This document shows positions 1-8,522 of a stretch of 64,000 bases of DNA, in pieces (within the stretch, counting starts at the first letter, position 1; each line of letters begins with the position of its first letter). This DNA comes from Bradyrhizobium sp. CIAT3101. Lineage in GTDB: Bacteria > Pseudomonadota > Alphaproteobacteria > Rhizobiales > Xanthobacteraceae. The DNA lies in NCBI RefSeq assembly GCF_029714945.1, contig NZ_CP121634.1, forward strand, positions 5,291,001-5,355,000, given 5' to 3'. The notes under the pieces are model-generated. The model was not told the origin of the DNA. It saw only the letters and a program-made list of their open reading frames with translations, and did not search any database. Made by a program: the position numbers and the translations under genes.

Positions 1-91
1 GAACCGGCGTTCCCGCATCTGCGACCAACTGCCGGTCATTCAAGCGATTTTGGCCCCCTGGAGCCCGGCGAGAGAGCGCCAAGAGAGCAGC

Positions 92-709
92 ATGAACACC
101 CTGCCCAGCCTTTGGACCGAATCCGCCGACGGCCAGCTCGGCATCTGGATGTCGGCGCTGGCCGGCATCGCGGCAGCACTCGCGGTCGCGCTGGCAATGA
201 CCGTGTATTTCCGGCTGGGATACCGGACCTGGCGCGACGTCGTCAGGCACGGCCTGGCCGTGCTCGCCGCCCTCGCCCTGCTCGCCTTTGCCGCCTACGA
301 CATGCGCCACGCCGCGCTCGCCTATCTCGGCCTCAACCCGTCCAAGCCCGCGGTCGAGTTCGAGATCCGCATGCCGCGCGAAACGCTCGCGGCGGTCACC
401 GCCGACACCCAGATCGAATTGCACACCGACCGCAACCAGACCCTCGCTCTGGTCAACGGCGTCAGCGATCTCACCGACGGACGCGCGTTGCTGCGCGGCG
501 CGGTCGCGCTCAACCATCGCACCGCCGACCGGATGCTGGTGGTGAACCTGCCCGGCAAGGGCACGTTCGAATTCCGCCTGCGCCTGCCCGCCGAGCCGCA
601 TCGCACCGAGCAGTTCGGCCCCTGGCATCTCGCCGACCGCATCGCCTCGCCGCTTGCAGGCGCCGTCGCGCCGCAGGACGACTACACGATCCGCTATCGC
701 GTGCTTTAA
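92..709 (+). CDS. hypothetical two-helix membrane-anchored protein
   Basis: A 205-residue protein of unknown function. Two hydrophobic segments near the N-terminus (about residues 17-38 and 50-68) suggest an inner-membrane anchor, followed by a soluble domain of about 130 residues with alternating beta-like hydrophobic patterning, probably periplasmic. The ATG at 92 is preferred over the TTG at 50 in the same frame because a purine-rich AGAGAG lies just upstream and the longer version adds only a charged leader. It lies 68 bases before a metallophosphoesterase on the same strand and may be cotranscribed. I recognise no catalytic motif, so no function is assigned. Confidence 0.75.
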   Translation: MNTLPSLWTESADGQLGIWMSALAGIAAALAVALAMTVYFRLGYRTWRDVVRHGLAVLAALALLAFAAYDMRHAALAYLGLNPSKPAVEFEIRMPRETLAAVTADTQIELHTDRNQTLALVNGVSDLTDGRALLRGAVALNHRTADRMLVVNLPGKGTFEFRLRLPAEPHRTEQFGPWHLADRIASPLAGAVAPQDDYTIRYRVL

Positions 710-777
710 ACTTTGTTCGATCGCAGGTTTTGCGCGCGCGTCATCGTTCCGACGTTTGCGCCGGCGATACTTCGCCC

Positions 778-1620
778 ATGTCCGAATTTCGCCTCACCCA
801 GATTTCCGACACCCATCTCGGCCGGCGCTTTCCCGGCCTGATCGCGAACTTCCATCGCGTCAGCGAGCACATCACCGCTGGCAGGCCTGATCTCGTCATC
901 AACACCGGCGATGTGTCCTTCGACGGTCCGACAAGCCGCGACGATATGCAGTTTGCAAAGGGCCTGCACGACGCGCTGCCCGTCGACTGCCGCTATGTTC
1001 CGGGCAATCACGACATCGGCGACAACCCCACCGCGATCGGGCCTGCGCCCAAGCCGCCGGTCGCGGAAGCACACCGCCAGCAGTTCCGCGACATCATCGG
1101 CGAGGATCATTGGTCGTTCGAGGCCGCGGGCTGGCGCTTCATCGGTCTCAACTCGCTCGCGATGAATTCAGGGCTCGCGTTCGAGGCCGAGCAGTTCGAC
1201 TGGCTCGCTTCAGACATTTCGCGCGTGAACGGCAAACCGGTCGCGCTGTTCATCCACAAGCCGCTGTTTCTCAACCTGCCCGACGACCCGGAAACTCCTG
1301 AGACCTCGATCCGCTACGTACCGCAGCCGGCGCGCGCGCGGCTGATCGAGATGTTTGCGCATGTTGATCTCCGTCTGATCGCCAGCGGTCACGTGCACCA
1401 GCGTCGCGACTTCACGTTCCGCCACACGCGCCACGTCTGGGCCCCGTCGGCGGGCTTCAAGATCAACGACGCCCGGCAGGACCGGATCGCAATCAAGGAG
1501 ACCGGCCTCGTCGAGTACCGCTTCGCCCCTGATAGCTTCGAAGTCCGCCACGTCCGCGCCGCCGGCCAGGTCGATGTCGATATCGAAGAGCTGTTCGCCC
1601 AGATGGGCGGCGAGCACTAG
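778..1620 (+). CDS. calcineurin-like metallophosphoesterase
   Basis: A 280-residue cytoplasmic phosphoesterase with no signal peptide. The family's metal-ligand blocks appear in order: DTHLG near residue 11, GDVSFDG near residue 43, GNHD near residue 78, a central His, and GHVHQ near residue 205. That is the full dinuclear-metal signature of the cyclic-nucleotide phosphodiesterase/Icc-like group. The ATG at 778 starts the protein directly ahead of the first metal motif; the longer open frame upstream is a shadow over the previous gene. The substrate (cyclic nucleotide, phosphodiester or other) cannot be read from sequence. Confidence 0.9.
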   Translation: MSEFRLTQISDTHLGRRFPGLIANFHRVSEHITAGRPDLVINTGDVSFDGPTSRDDMQFAKGLHDALPVDCRYVPGNHDIGDNPTAIGPAPKPPVAEAHRQQFRDIIGEDHWSFEAAGWRFIGLNSLAMNSGLAFEAEQFDWLASDISRVNGKPVALFIHKPLFLNLPDDPETPETSIRYVPQPARARLIEMFAHVDLRLIASGHVHQRRDFTFRHTRHVWAPSAGFKINDARQDRIAIKETGLVEYRFAPDSFEVRHVRAAGQVDVDIEELFAQMGGEH

Positions 1621-1698
1621 CTCAACGCGCGGGCACCCAGCTCTACCTAATTACCTCTCTGCTTCAAATTTGGCCTTGGGATGCTTGATTTTGCCTAA

Positions 1699-1712
1699 TG
1701 ACAACGTTGTCA
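1699..1712. promoter_or_regulatory. predicted LacI-family operator
   Basis: TGACAACGTTGTCA is a perfect 14-base palindrome with a central CG step, the usual form of LacI/PurR-family operators. It lies 51 bases before the chosen start of the first gene in the amino acid operon, and that operon is followed by a LacI-family gene at 7457. The pairing of site and regulator is inference. Confidence 0.65.
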
Positions 1713-1763
1713 CCAACACATATCGTTCCCTTCAGCGGTCAAGAGCCGCGCGAGGGAGTAACG

Positions 1764-3059
1764 ATGCAGCTTTTGTCCCGGTGGGATAACCAGCGCCTGT
1801 CCACGACAACGCGGGGCATTCCCGTGGTCGATGGCCTCGCTGCCGAGGACGTTGGCAGCCAAGGCTGGCTGCCGGCACGGGGCGACCTCGCACTGCCCGC
1901 CCTCACGCTCGATGAGACCGCCTTCGCCGCCAATCGCGACCTCTTCCTGCGTTGGTGCCGGAGCGCCGGCGTTGCCGTTGCGCCCCACGCCAAGACGCCG
2001 ATGTCGCCGGAACTCGCACGCTCGCTGCGCGAGGCCGGCGCCTGGGGCACGACCGTTGCCAATATCCAGCAGGCCGCCGTGCTGCTTGGTCATGGCGAGC
2101 GGCGGCTGCTGCTGGCCAACGAAATCGGCGGGCTCGCGGCCGGCCGGCGGCTCGGCGCGCTGCTGAGCGCCTATCCCGATGTCGAGCTTCACGCTTTCGC
2201 CGATTCACCGGCCGCAGTCGCAGCGCTGGCCGAGGCGGCGCGCGTCGCTGACCGGCACGAGCTCTCGGTGCTGATCGAGCTCGGCGCAGGCCGCGCCGGC
2301 GCGCGCGATCGCATCGCGGTCGAGGCAACGATTGCCGCGGTGCTCGCCACCGATCGCCTCGTGCTCGGCGGCGTTGCTGCTTACGAAGGCGCGGTCGCGA
2401 CACTCGATGCCGACGAGACCATGCAGGCGATTGCAGCGCTGATGGAGCGCACCATCGCGGCGTTCGCCATGGTCCGCGCCGCCGCCCCGCGCCTGCCGCT
2501 GCTCCTCAGCGCCGGCGGGTCCGCCTATTTCGATGTCGTGGCCCGCGCGCTCGCACCAGCCGCGCAGGCTGATGGCCATGCGACCGTCGTCCTGCGCTCC
2601 GGTGCGTTGTTCTTCGCCGATCACGGCATCTATGCCCGCGCCTTCGCAGAGCTCGACCGGCGTGGCGGTCTCGTCATCGACGGCACGCACCACTCCGCGG
2701 CGGAAAGCTTTCGTCCCGCGCTGACGCTCTGGGCCGAGGTCCTGTCGCGCCCCGAAGCCGGGCTTGCGATTGCCGGCTTCGGCATGCGCGACGCCTCGTT
2801 CGATCAGGGACTGCCGCAGCCGTTGCACATCTTTCGCGACGGCGTCGAACAGAAAGGACTTGTCGCAAGCGTGTCAGTCACGCGCCTCAACGACCAGCAT
2901 GCGTTCCTGTCCATCGCGCCCGGTTGCCCGCTCGACGTCGGAGACGTCATCGCCTTCGGCATCTCGCATCCCTGCACCTGCCTCGATCGCTGGCGCGTGA
3001 TTTTTGGCGTCGATGCCGCCGGCACCGTGACGCGCGCACTTCCCACCCAGTTCGGTTGA
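1764..3059 (+). CDS. PLP-dependent amino acid deaminase (DSD1/D-threonine aldolase fold)
   Basis: A 431-residue fold-type III PLP enzyme. The N-terminal alanine-racemase-like barrel holds PHAKT with the presumed PLP lysine at residue 77. The C-terminal domain ends with SHPCTCLDRW, giving a His-x-Cys pair (402/404) where this family binds a divalent metal. In eukaryotic D-serine dehydratase the metal pair is His and Cys, whereas D-threonine aldolases use His and Asp, so an eliminating deaminase is favoured over an aldolase; this is inference. The start at 1764 has a strong GAGGGAG ribosome site, and the in-frame ATG at 1698 lies inside the predicted operator. It is the first gene of the uptake operon; the product imine could be the substrate of the RidA protein downstream. 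Confidence 0.85.
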   Translation: MQLLSRWDNQRLSTTTRGIPVVDGLAAEDVGSQGWLPARGDLALPALTLDETAFAANRDLFLRWCRSAGVAVAPHAKTPMSPELARSLREAGAWGTTVANIQQAAVLLGHGERRLLLANEIGGLAAGRRLGALLSAYPDVELHAFADSPAAVAALAEAARVADRHELSVLIELGAGRAGARDRIAVEATIAAVLATDRLVLGGVAAYEGAVATLDADETMQAIAALMERTIAAFAMVRAAAPRLPLLLSAGGSAYFDVVARALAPAAQADGHATVVLRSGALFFADHGIYARAFAELDRRGGLVIDGTHHSAAESFRPALTLWAEVLSRPEAGLAIAGFGMRDASFDQGLPQPLHIFRDGVEQKGLVASVSVTRLNDQHAFLSIAPGCPLDVGDVIAFGISHPCTCLDRWRVIFGVDAAGTVTRALPTQFG

Positions 3060-3066
3060 GCGGCTC

Positions 3067-3726
3067 ATGAACTTCCTCCCGCTCTGGCGCTATCAGAACC
3101 AGCTCATCGACGGGGCCATCGTCACGCTCGAGCTGACGACGATCGCGGCGGTCGCCGGGCTCCTGATCGGCATTGCCGGCGCGGTTGCACTGAAGGGTCG
3201 CATCGCAGCGCTGCGCTGGCTGGTGCGCGGTTACATCGAGCTATTCCGCAACACGCCGTCGCTGATCCAGATCTTCATCATCTTTTTCGTGCTGCCGACC
3301 TTCGGCCTGAAGCTCCCGGCCTTCGAATCCGCCGCGGTCGCCCTCTCGCTCTATTTCGGTGCCTATTCTGTCGAGATCATCCGCTCGGGGCTCGACTCCA
3401 TTCCGCGAAGCCAGGTCGAAGCGGGGCAATGCCTCGGGCTGTCCGGCTGGCAGGTGTTCCGCCACATCGTGTTGCCGCCGGCCCTGCGCAACGCCTATCC
3501 GGCCGTGACCAGCCAGTTCGTCCTGCTGCTGCTCGGCACCTCGCTCGCCTCGCAGGTCGCCGCCGACGAGCTGTTTCATGTCGCCGGCTTCATCGAGAGC
3601 CGCACCTATCGCAGCTTCGAGGTCTACGCGGTGATCTGCGTGGTCTATTTCGCGATGGCGATGGCGTTCAAGGCGCTGTTCGCCATCATCGCGGCGGCCG
3701 CCTTCCGCTGGCCGCGGCGAAGGTAG
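3067..3726 (+). CDS. polar amino acid ABC transporter permease (HisM/GlnP type)
   Basis: A 219-residue inner-membrane permease of the HAAT/PAAT import family. It has several hydrophobic spans and the cytoplasmic EAA loop starting at Glu118 (EAGQCLGLSGW...LPPA), which docks the ATPase. It begins 7 bases after the deaminase stop and is followed 10 bases later by a second permease, so the two most likely form a heterodimeric channel. The length is typical of the family. Polar amino acid specificity follows from the permease type and the SBP_bac_3-type receptor downstream; the exact amino acid is unknown. Confidence 0.92.
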   Translation: MNFLPLWRYQNQLIDGAIVTLELTTIAAVAGLLIGIAGAVALKGRIAALRWLVRGYIELFRNTPSLIQIFIIFFVLPTFGLKLPAFESAAVALSLYFGAYSVEIIRSGLDSIPRSQVEAGQCLGLSGWQVFRHIVLPPALRNAYPAVTSQFVLLLLGTSLASQVAADELFHVAGFIESRTYRSFEVYAVICVVYFAMAMAFKALFAIIAAAAFRWPRRR

Positions 3727-3736
3727 GGACGAAGCG

Positions 3737-4387
3737 ATGCGATCCTTCACCCTCATCGATTTCGTCTCGCTGTTTTCGGCCCTGCGCTGGACCGTCGCGC
3801 TGGTCGCACTCGCGCTCACGTTCGGTGCGCCGTTGGCGCTCGGCCTCGCGCTCGGGCGCATCAGCCGCTTCAACGGCCTGCGCTGGACGATGGCGGCGCT
3901 GATCCAGGTGATCCAGAGCGTGCCGCTGCTCGGGCTGTTGTTCTTCTTCTATTTCGGCATGCCGGTTTTCCTCGGCATCCAGGTGCCCGCGATCGTCGCG
4001 GTCACCGTCGCCTACACGCTCTACACCGCCGCCTTCCTCGGCGAGATCTGGCGCGGCGGCCTCGAGGCGGTGAAGCAGGCGCAATGGGAGGCCGGTGCCT
4101 GCCTCGGCCTCTCCGCCTGGCAGCAGTTCCGCCACATCATCGCGCCGCAGGCGCTGCGGCTGTCGCTGCCGCCGACCGTCGGCTTCCTGGTGCAGCTGAT
4201 CAAGGGCACCTCGCTCGCCTCGATCGTCGGCTTCGTCGAGCTTGCCCGCGCCGGACAAGTGGTGAGCGCGGCGACGTTCCAGCCGCTGCTCACCTACGCG
4301 CTCGTCGCCGCGATCTACTTTGCGCTGTGCCTGCCGCTCACGCTCTGGTCCCGCTCCTTGGAGGCCCGCCTCGATGGCTCTCGTTGA
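3737..4387 (+). CDS. polar amino acid ABC transporter permease (HisQ/GlnP type)
   Basis: A 216-residue partner permease. It carries its own EAA loop from Glu118 (EAGACLGLSAW...APQAL) and about five hydrophobic spans. Its 3' end overlaps the ATPase start by 14 bases, which implies translational coupling and equal production of channel and motor. Two related but distinct permeases in tandem is the standard arrangement of HisQM-type importers. Confidence 0.92.
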   Translation: MRSFTLIDFVSLFSALRWTVALVALALTFGAPLALGLALGRISRFNGLRWTMAALIQVIQSVPLLGLLFFFYFGMPVFLGIQVPAIVAVTVAYTLYTAAFLGEIWRGGLEAVKQAQWEAGACLGLSAWQQFRHIIAPQALRLSLPPTVGFLVQLIKGTSLASIVGFVELARAGQVVSAATFQPLLTYALVAAIYFALCLPLTLWSRSLEARLDGSR

Positions 4388-5102
4388 AATCCGCGACGTG
4401 CACAAGACATTCGGCAAGGTCGAGGTGCTCAAGGGCGTCTCGCTCGAAGTCGAGGAAGGCGAGATCGTCACGATCATCGGCCGCTCTGGCTCGGGCAAGT
4501 CGACGCTGCTCCGCTGCATCAACGCGCTGGAGAGCGTCGATTCCGGCGAGATCCGCGTCGAGGGCGAGAGGGTCCACGCCAAAATGCCCGACCTGAAGAA
4601 GTTTCGTCAGCGCGTCGGCATTGTGTTCCAGGCCTTCAACCTGTTTCCGCATCTGAAGGTCGAGCGCAACATCACGCTCGCCCCACTGCTCACCGGCCGC
4701 ACCGACAAAGCGAAAGCACGTGCGCTGGCGCAGGACGTGCTGACCCGCGTCGGCCTCGCCGACAAGATCGACGCCTGGCCCGAGCAGCTCTCCGGCGGCC
4801 AGCAGCAGCGCGTCGCGATCGCACGCTGCCTCGCCATGGCCCCTCACCTCATGTTGTTCGACGAGGTGACCTCCGCGCTCGACCCCGAGCTTGTCGGTGA
4901 AGTCTTGAAGGTGATGGAGGCGATGGCCAGGCAAGGCATGACCATGATCCTGGTCACGCATGAGATGGGCTTTGCCCGCAACGTCGCCAACCGCATCGTC
5001 TTCATGCACCAGGGCCGCGTCTGGGAACAGGGACCGCCGGCAAAACTGTTCGCCAACCCCGAGACATCAGAGCTCGCAAGCTTCATCGCCTCGTCGAAAT
5101 GA
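4374..5102 (+). CDS. polar amino acid ABC transporter ATP-binding protein (HisP/GlnQ type)
   Basis: A 242-residue ATPase that powers the importer. It has Walker A GRSGSGKS from residue 36, the Q-loop region FQAFNLFPH, signature LSGGQQQR near 140, Walker B LMLFDE with TSALDPE near 160, and the H-loop VTHEM. The FNLFPH and [13 protein letters not shown] stretches are typical of the GlnQ group. The start at 4374 has a TTGGAGG ribosome site and overlaps the preceding permease. The longer frame from 4320 is rejected because it lies inside that permease. Confidence 0.95.
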   Translation: MALVEIRDVHKTFGKVEVLKGVSLEVEEGEIVTIIGRSGSGKSTLLRCINALESVDSGEIRVEGERVHAKMPDLKKFRQRVGIVFQAFNLFPHLKVERNITLAPLLTGRTDKAKARALAQDVLTRVGLADKIDAWPEQLSGGQQQRVAIARCLAMAPHLMLFDEVTSALDPELVGEVLKVMEAMARQGMTMILVTHEMGFARNVANRIVFMHQGRVWEQGPPAKLFANPETSELASFIASSK

Positions 5103-5133
5103 ACATCAACCCATCCGCCACCAGGAGACCGTC

Positions 5134-5931
5134 ATGAGACCACTGAAGTCCCTCTTTGCGATCGCAGCCACGGCTCTCGCCGTTCTCGCGGTACCGACCC
5201 TAGCGCAAGCCGACAAGCTCCAGGACGTACTCGGCTCCGGCAAGCTCCGCGTCGGCATCCTCACCGATGCCGCCCCCTGGGGCTTCAAGGACGATAAGGG
5301 CGAGATCGCGGGCCTCGACGCCGACCTCGCGCGGCTGATTGCCGCCGACATGGGCGTGAAGCTCGAGCTGGTCCCGGTGACGGGCGCGGCACGCATCCCG
5401 AGCCTGCTCTCGGACAAGATCGACATCCTGATCGCGGGCCTCGGCGCCACGCCCGAGCGCGCCCAGCAGGTGATGTTCTCGCAGCCCTATGCGGTGGTGA
5501 ATCTCGGCGTCTATGGTGCCAAGTCGATTCCGGCCGCCACCGGCAAGAAGCCCGACAATCTGGAGGGGCGCACCGTCGCGGTCGCCAAGGGCACGACGCT
5601 CGACGTCTGGCTCACCGACAACGCGCCCAAGGTCAAGCTGGTGCGCTTCGAGGACACGCCGGCCGCGCTCGCCGCGTTCCTCGCGGGACAAGCCGATACC
5701 TTCGCCGAGAACAGCGCCATCGCGATCAAGGTGCAGGAGCAGAACCCGACCAAGGAGGTCGAGCTGAAATTCCTGATCCGTCAGTCGCCAGCCCATGTCG
5801 GCGTCCGTCAGGGCGAGCAGAACCTGCTCAACTGGATCAACACCGACATCTTCACCAACAAGCTCAGCGGCAAGCTCGGCGCGCTGCAACTGAAGTGGTT
5901 CAAGGAAGAACAGACGCTGCCGACGCTGTAA
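5134..5931 (+). CDS. periplasmic amino acid-binding protein (SBP_bac_3 family)
   Basis: A 265-residue receptor of the importer. Residues 1-26 form a signal peptide ending ALAQA before Asp27. The mature part opens with LRVGILTDAAPWGFKDDKGEIAGLDADLARLIA, a typical cluster 3 SBP start for polar amino acids. The start follows an AGGAGA ribosome site. The expected ligand-contact Arg near residue 98 falls within TGAARIPSL, so an alpha-amino acid or N-acyl derivative is plausible. It is followed by a stable hairpin and then a RidA gene. Ligand identity is unknown. Confidence 0.92.
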   Translation: MRPLKSLFAIAATALAVLAVPTLAQADKLQDVLGSGKLRVGILTDAAPWGFKDDKGEIAGLDADLARLIAADMGVKLELVPVTGAARIPSLLSDKIDILIAGLGATPERAQQVMFSQPYAVVNLGVYGAKSIPAATGKKPDNLEGRTVAVAKGTTLDVWLTDNAPKVKLVRFEDTPAALAAFLAGQADTFAENSAIAIKVQEQNPTKEVELKFLIRQSPAHVGVRQGEQNLLNWINTDIFTNKLSGKLGALQLKWFKEEQTLPTL

Positions 5932-5940
5932 GAACGCAAC

Positions 5941-5965
5941 GGCTCCCGCGGTGTGCGCGGGGGCC
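5941..5965 (+). terminator. stem-loop between receptor and RidA genes
   Basis: A 10-base-pair stem, GGCTCCCGCG with CGCGGGGGCC (one G-U pair), closes a 5-base loop 9 bases after the receptor stop and is followed only by GCTTTC. The weak T tract argues for partial termination or a 3'-end stabiliser that lets the receptor be made in excess over downstream genes, a common feature of ABC operons. Confidence 0.5.
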
Positions 5966-5987
5966 GCTTTCACGAGGAGAATTCGAA

Positions 5988-6332
5988 ATGATCAAACGTT
6001 ATGTCGTCGGCTCGCGCATGAGCCAGGCTGTCGCCGCCGGCGGCATGGTGCACATCGCAGGTCAAGTCGCGGATGACCGCAAGGCAGGCATCGTGTCGCA
6101 GACCCAGCAGGTGCTCGCCAAGATCGACGCGCTGCTGAAGGAAGCCGGCACCGACCGCTCCAGGCTGATCGCGGTCAACGTCTTTCTGCCGCACATCATC
6201 GACTTCGACTCCATGAACTCGGTCTACGATTCCTGGATCGATCCGGCCAATCCTCCGGCGCGCGCCTGCGTCGAGGCCCGCCTCGCCGATCCCGATCTGC
6301 GCGTCGAGATGACCGCGGTCGCCCTGCTCTAA
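5988..6332 (+). CDS. RidA family (YjgF/UK114) imine deaminase
   Basis: A 114-residue protein of the RidA family, which hydrolyses reactive enamine/imine intermediates such as 2-aminoacrylate released by PLP dehydratases. It has the C-terminal block PPARACVEARL, containing the Arg that contacts the substrate carboxylate, followed by the typical VEMTAVALL ending. The ATG at 5988 sits 8 bases after GAGGAG. Its position in the same operon as a PLP deaminase makes a coupled deaminase-RidA step likely: the PLP enzyme releases an imine and RidA converts it to the 2-keto acid. Confidence 0.9.
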   Translation: MIKRYVVGSRMSQAVAAGGMVHIAGQVADDRKAGIVSQTQQVLAKIDALLKEAGTDRSRLIAVNVFLPHIIDFDSMNSVYDSWIDPANPPARACVEARLADPDLRVEMTAVALL

Positions 6333-6390
6333 ACAGCACTTCTCTCAACCTTCGGCCGTCGTCGGCGACGACGCGGCCCCGAGGCCTCCC

Positions 6391-7416
6391 ATGCATACCG
6401 GACTATTCCACGAGATCGATTTCGAGAAGGACCAGAAATGGTCCGGCCATCTCGGCATTCCCTTCTCGATCGATCGCTCTCCCTACTATCAGCTCAAGAT
6501 CCCGATCTTCCGGATCAAGAACGGCGCCGGGCCAAAGCTGCTGCTGATGGCCGGCAATCACGGCGACGAGTACGAGGGCGAGATCACGCTGACACGGCTG
6601 TATCGCCGGGTCGATGCGAAAGCCATCAAGGGCGAGATCACCATTCTTCCGTTTGCCAATTGGCCTGCGGTGATGGCGGCGCGACGGCGCTCGCCGCTCG
6701 ACGAGGGCAATCTCAACCGCGCCTTCCCGGGCGATGCCGCGGGCACGCCGACGTTCCGGCTCGCCCACTTCCTCGAGCACGAGTTGTTTCCCCGCCATGA
6801 CGTCGTCTTCGACATCCATTCCGGCGGCACCTCGATGGCGCATGTGCCTTGCGCGCTGATCGAGCGGCAGGGACCGCCCGAGATGTTCGCCCACGCGCTG
6901 CGACTGATGGAAGGGCTCGGCATGCCCTTCGCCTTCGTCGCCGAGAACGGCGCGGCCGCACCGACCTCGATGGCCGCCGCCGCGCGCGCGGGTGCGATCG
7001 GGCTGTCGGGTGAATTCGGCGGCGGCGGCACCGTCACGCCGCAGACGATGGCGCTGACTGCGCGCGCCGTCGATCGCCTGCTGCTGGCGCTCGGCCTGGT
7101 TCAGGCGCCGATATTGGGGCCTCACGCGCCGGTCGAACGCGCCACCGAATTGCTGGCGCTGCAAAGCCACGCGCAGGCGGTGTTCGCGACACGCCGCGGC
7201 TGGTTCGAGCCGGCGGTCACGGTCGGCGCACGGGTCAAGGCAGGTGACATCGCCGGCTGGTATCATGATTTCGAGCGACCGGAGCTGGCGGAAGAGGTGC
7301 TGCGCTTCCCTGCCGACGGCATCGTGATCTCGCAGCGCCTGCACACCGACAGCCAGAGCGGCGACTGCCTGGTCCAGGTCGGCCGCGCGCTGTCGCGCGA
7401 CGAGGTGGCGCGCTGA
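6391..7416 (+). CDS. succinylglutamate desuccinylase/aspartoacylase family zinc deacylase
   Basis: A 341-residue M14-like zinc amidase. GNHGDEYEGE near residue 53 supplies the first His and Glu zinc ligands, FDIHSGG near residue 144 the second His, and LSGEFGGGG near residue 209 a likely catalytic Glu. Family members remove N-acyl groups from amino acids (aspartoacylase, AstE) or from N-acetyl-diaminobutyrate (DoeB of ectoine breakdown). No ectoine hydrolase is present here, so DoeB is not assigned. Its place as last structural gene of the operon suggests that an imported N-acyl amino acid is deacylated before deamination. Confidence 0.85.
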   Translation: MHTGLFHEIDFEKDQKWSGHLGIPFSIDRSPYYQLKIPIFRIKNGAGPKLLLMAGNHGDEYEGEITLTRLYRRVDAKAIKGEITILPFANWPAVMAARRRSPLDEGNLNRAFPGDAAGTPTFRLAHFLEHELFPRHDVVFDIHSGGTSMAHVPCALIERQGPPEMFAHALRLMEGLGMPFAFVAENGAAAPTSMAAAARAGAIGLSGEFGGGGTVTPQTMALTARAVDRLLLALGLVQAPILGPHAPVERATELLALQSHAQAVFATRRGWFEPAVTVGARVKAGDIAGWYHDFERPELAEEVLRFPADGIVISQRLHTDSQSGDCLVQVGRALSRDEVAR

Positions 7417-7456
7417 GCTTTGGAGAGCCACCGACTTCGACTAACTTCGGGAATCG

Positions 7457-8521
7457 ATGACCGATCCGGCAAAGCCGACCTATGACGATGTGGTGCGCAT
7501 TCCGGCGCCGCCCGGCCGCAGCAATGCGACCGGACGGCCGCCGCGCATCGAGGAGGTGGCGGAGCGCGCCGGCGTGTCGCCGATCACGGTGTCGCGGGTG
7601 CTGCGCCATCCCGAAAAGGTCAATCGCGACACCCGCGAGCGCATCCTCGAAGTGATCGAGGCGACCGGCTACGCCTCCAACCCGCATGCGCGCGCGCTGC
7701 GCTCAGGCCGATCGAACGTGGTCGTGGCCTTTGTCTCGAACATTCTGAGCCAGCAGTTCGGCCTCGCGGTCCGCAGCCTCGCCGCCACGCTCGAGCCGGA
7801 GGGCTTTGAGGTGCTGGTCGGCCAGACCTCCTACTCCTATGCCAAGGAGGTCGCGATGATCCAGTCGCTGCGCGGCATCCGGCCTGCGGCGGTGATGTTC
7901 ACGGGCGTGATCGAGCTCGAGGAGAATCGCACAGCGCTTGCCGAGCTCGGCATTCCCGTGATCGAGACCTGGGCCTATCCGCGCGATCCCATCGACATGC
8001 TGGTCGGCCTGCCGAATGCGGATGCCGGCGCGATGGCAGCGCGTCGCCTGGCTGATGCCGGACATCGCCGCGTCGCCTTCATCGGTCGCACCATCGGCCG
8101 CGGTGCGCTTCGCCGCGATGGATTTCGCGCGGCCGCAGCCGGGCTTGGGCTCGAGATCGTCCACGAGATCGGCGTCGGCGAGATCACGGGCCTCGTCGAC
8201 GGCCGCGCTGCCTTCACCACCCTGCTCGACCGCGGCGACCGCATCGATGCCGTGTTCTGCGCCAATGACCTGCTGGCGACCGGCGCACTGATCGAGGCTC
8301 GCGGCCGCGGCCTGTCGGTGCCACGCGATCTCGCCGTGCTCGGCTTCGGCGACAACGACGTTGCCGACCAGATCACGCCCGGCCTCACGACGATCTCGTT
8401 CGATGCCGCGGCGGTCGGGCGTATTGCGGGAGAACTGCTTCTGGCGCGCCTGTCCGGCACGCCGCTCGCTGCGCAGCGGCTCGCCGTCGACCTGTTCCTG
8501 GTCGAGCGCGGCAGCGTCTGA
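7457..8521 (+). CDS. LacI family transcriptional regulator
   Basis: A 354-residue repressor-type regulator. The DNA-binding head spans residues 30-76 (PRIEEVAERAGVSPITVSRVLRHP...), preceded by an unusual tail of about 29 residues rich in Pro and Ala. A periplasmic-binding-protein-like sensor domain fills the rest, with a C-terminal block of the GntR (gluconate) subgroup type. It follows the deacylase by 40 bases on the same strand and so closes the operon. It probably binds the palindrome at 1699 and controls its own operon; the inducer is likely the imported compound or a product. Confidence 0.92.
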   Translation: MTDPAKPTYDDVVRIPAPPGRSNATGRPPRIEEVAERAGVSPITVSRVLRHPEKVNRDTRERILEVIEATGYASNPHARALRSGRSNVVVAFVSNILSQQFGLAVRSLAATLEPEGFEVLVGQTSYSYAKEVAMIQSLRGIRPAAVMFTGVIELEENRTALAELGIPVIETWAYPRDPIDMLVGLPNADAGAMAARRLADAGHRRVAFIGRTIGRGALRRDGFRAAAAGLGLEIVHEIGVGEITGLVDGRAAFTTLLDRGDRIDAVFCANDLLATGALIEARGRGLSVPRDLAVLGFGDNDVADQITPGLTTISFDAAAVGRIAGELLLARLSGTPLAAQRLAVDLFLVERGSV

Positions 8522-8522
8522 T

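Noticed and set aside
1698..1763. ATG 1698 as start of the PLP deaminase
   Set aside because: It lies inside the 14-base palindrome and has no ribosome site, while ATG 1764 has GAGGGAG and opens the conserved protein.
6391..7416. Ectoine-degradation deacetylase DoeB
   Set aside because: The protein family fits, but no ectoine hydrolase, diaminobutyrate transaminase or ectoine transporter is in the cluster, so the specific name is not justified.
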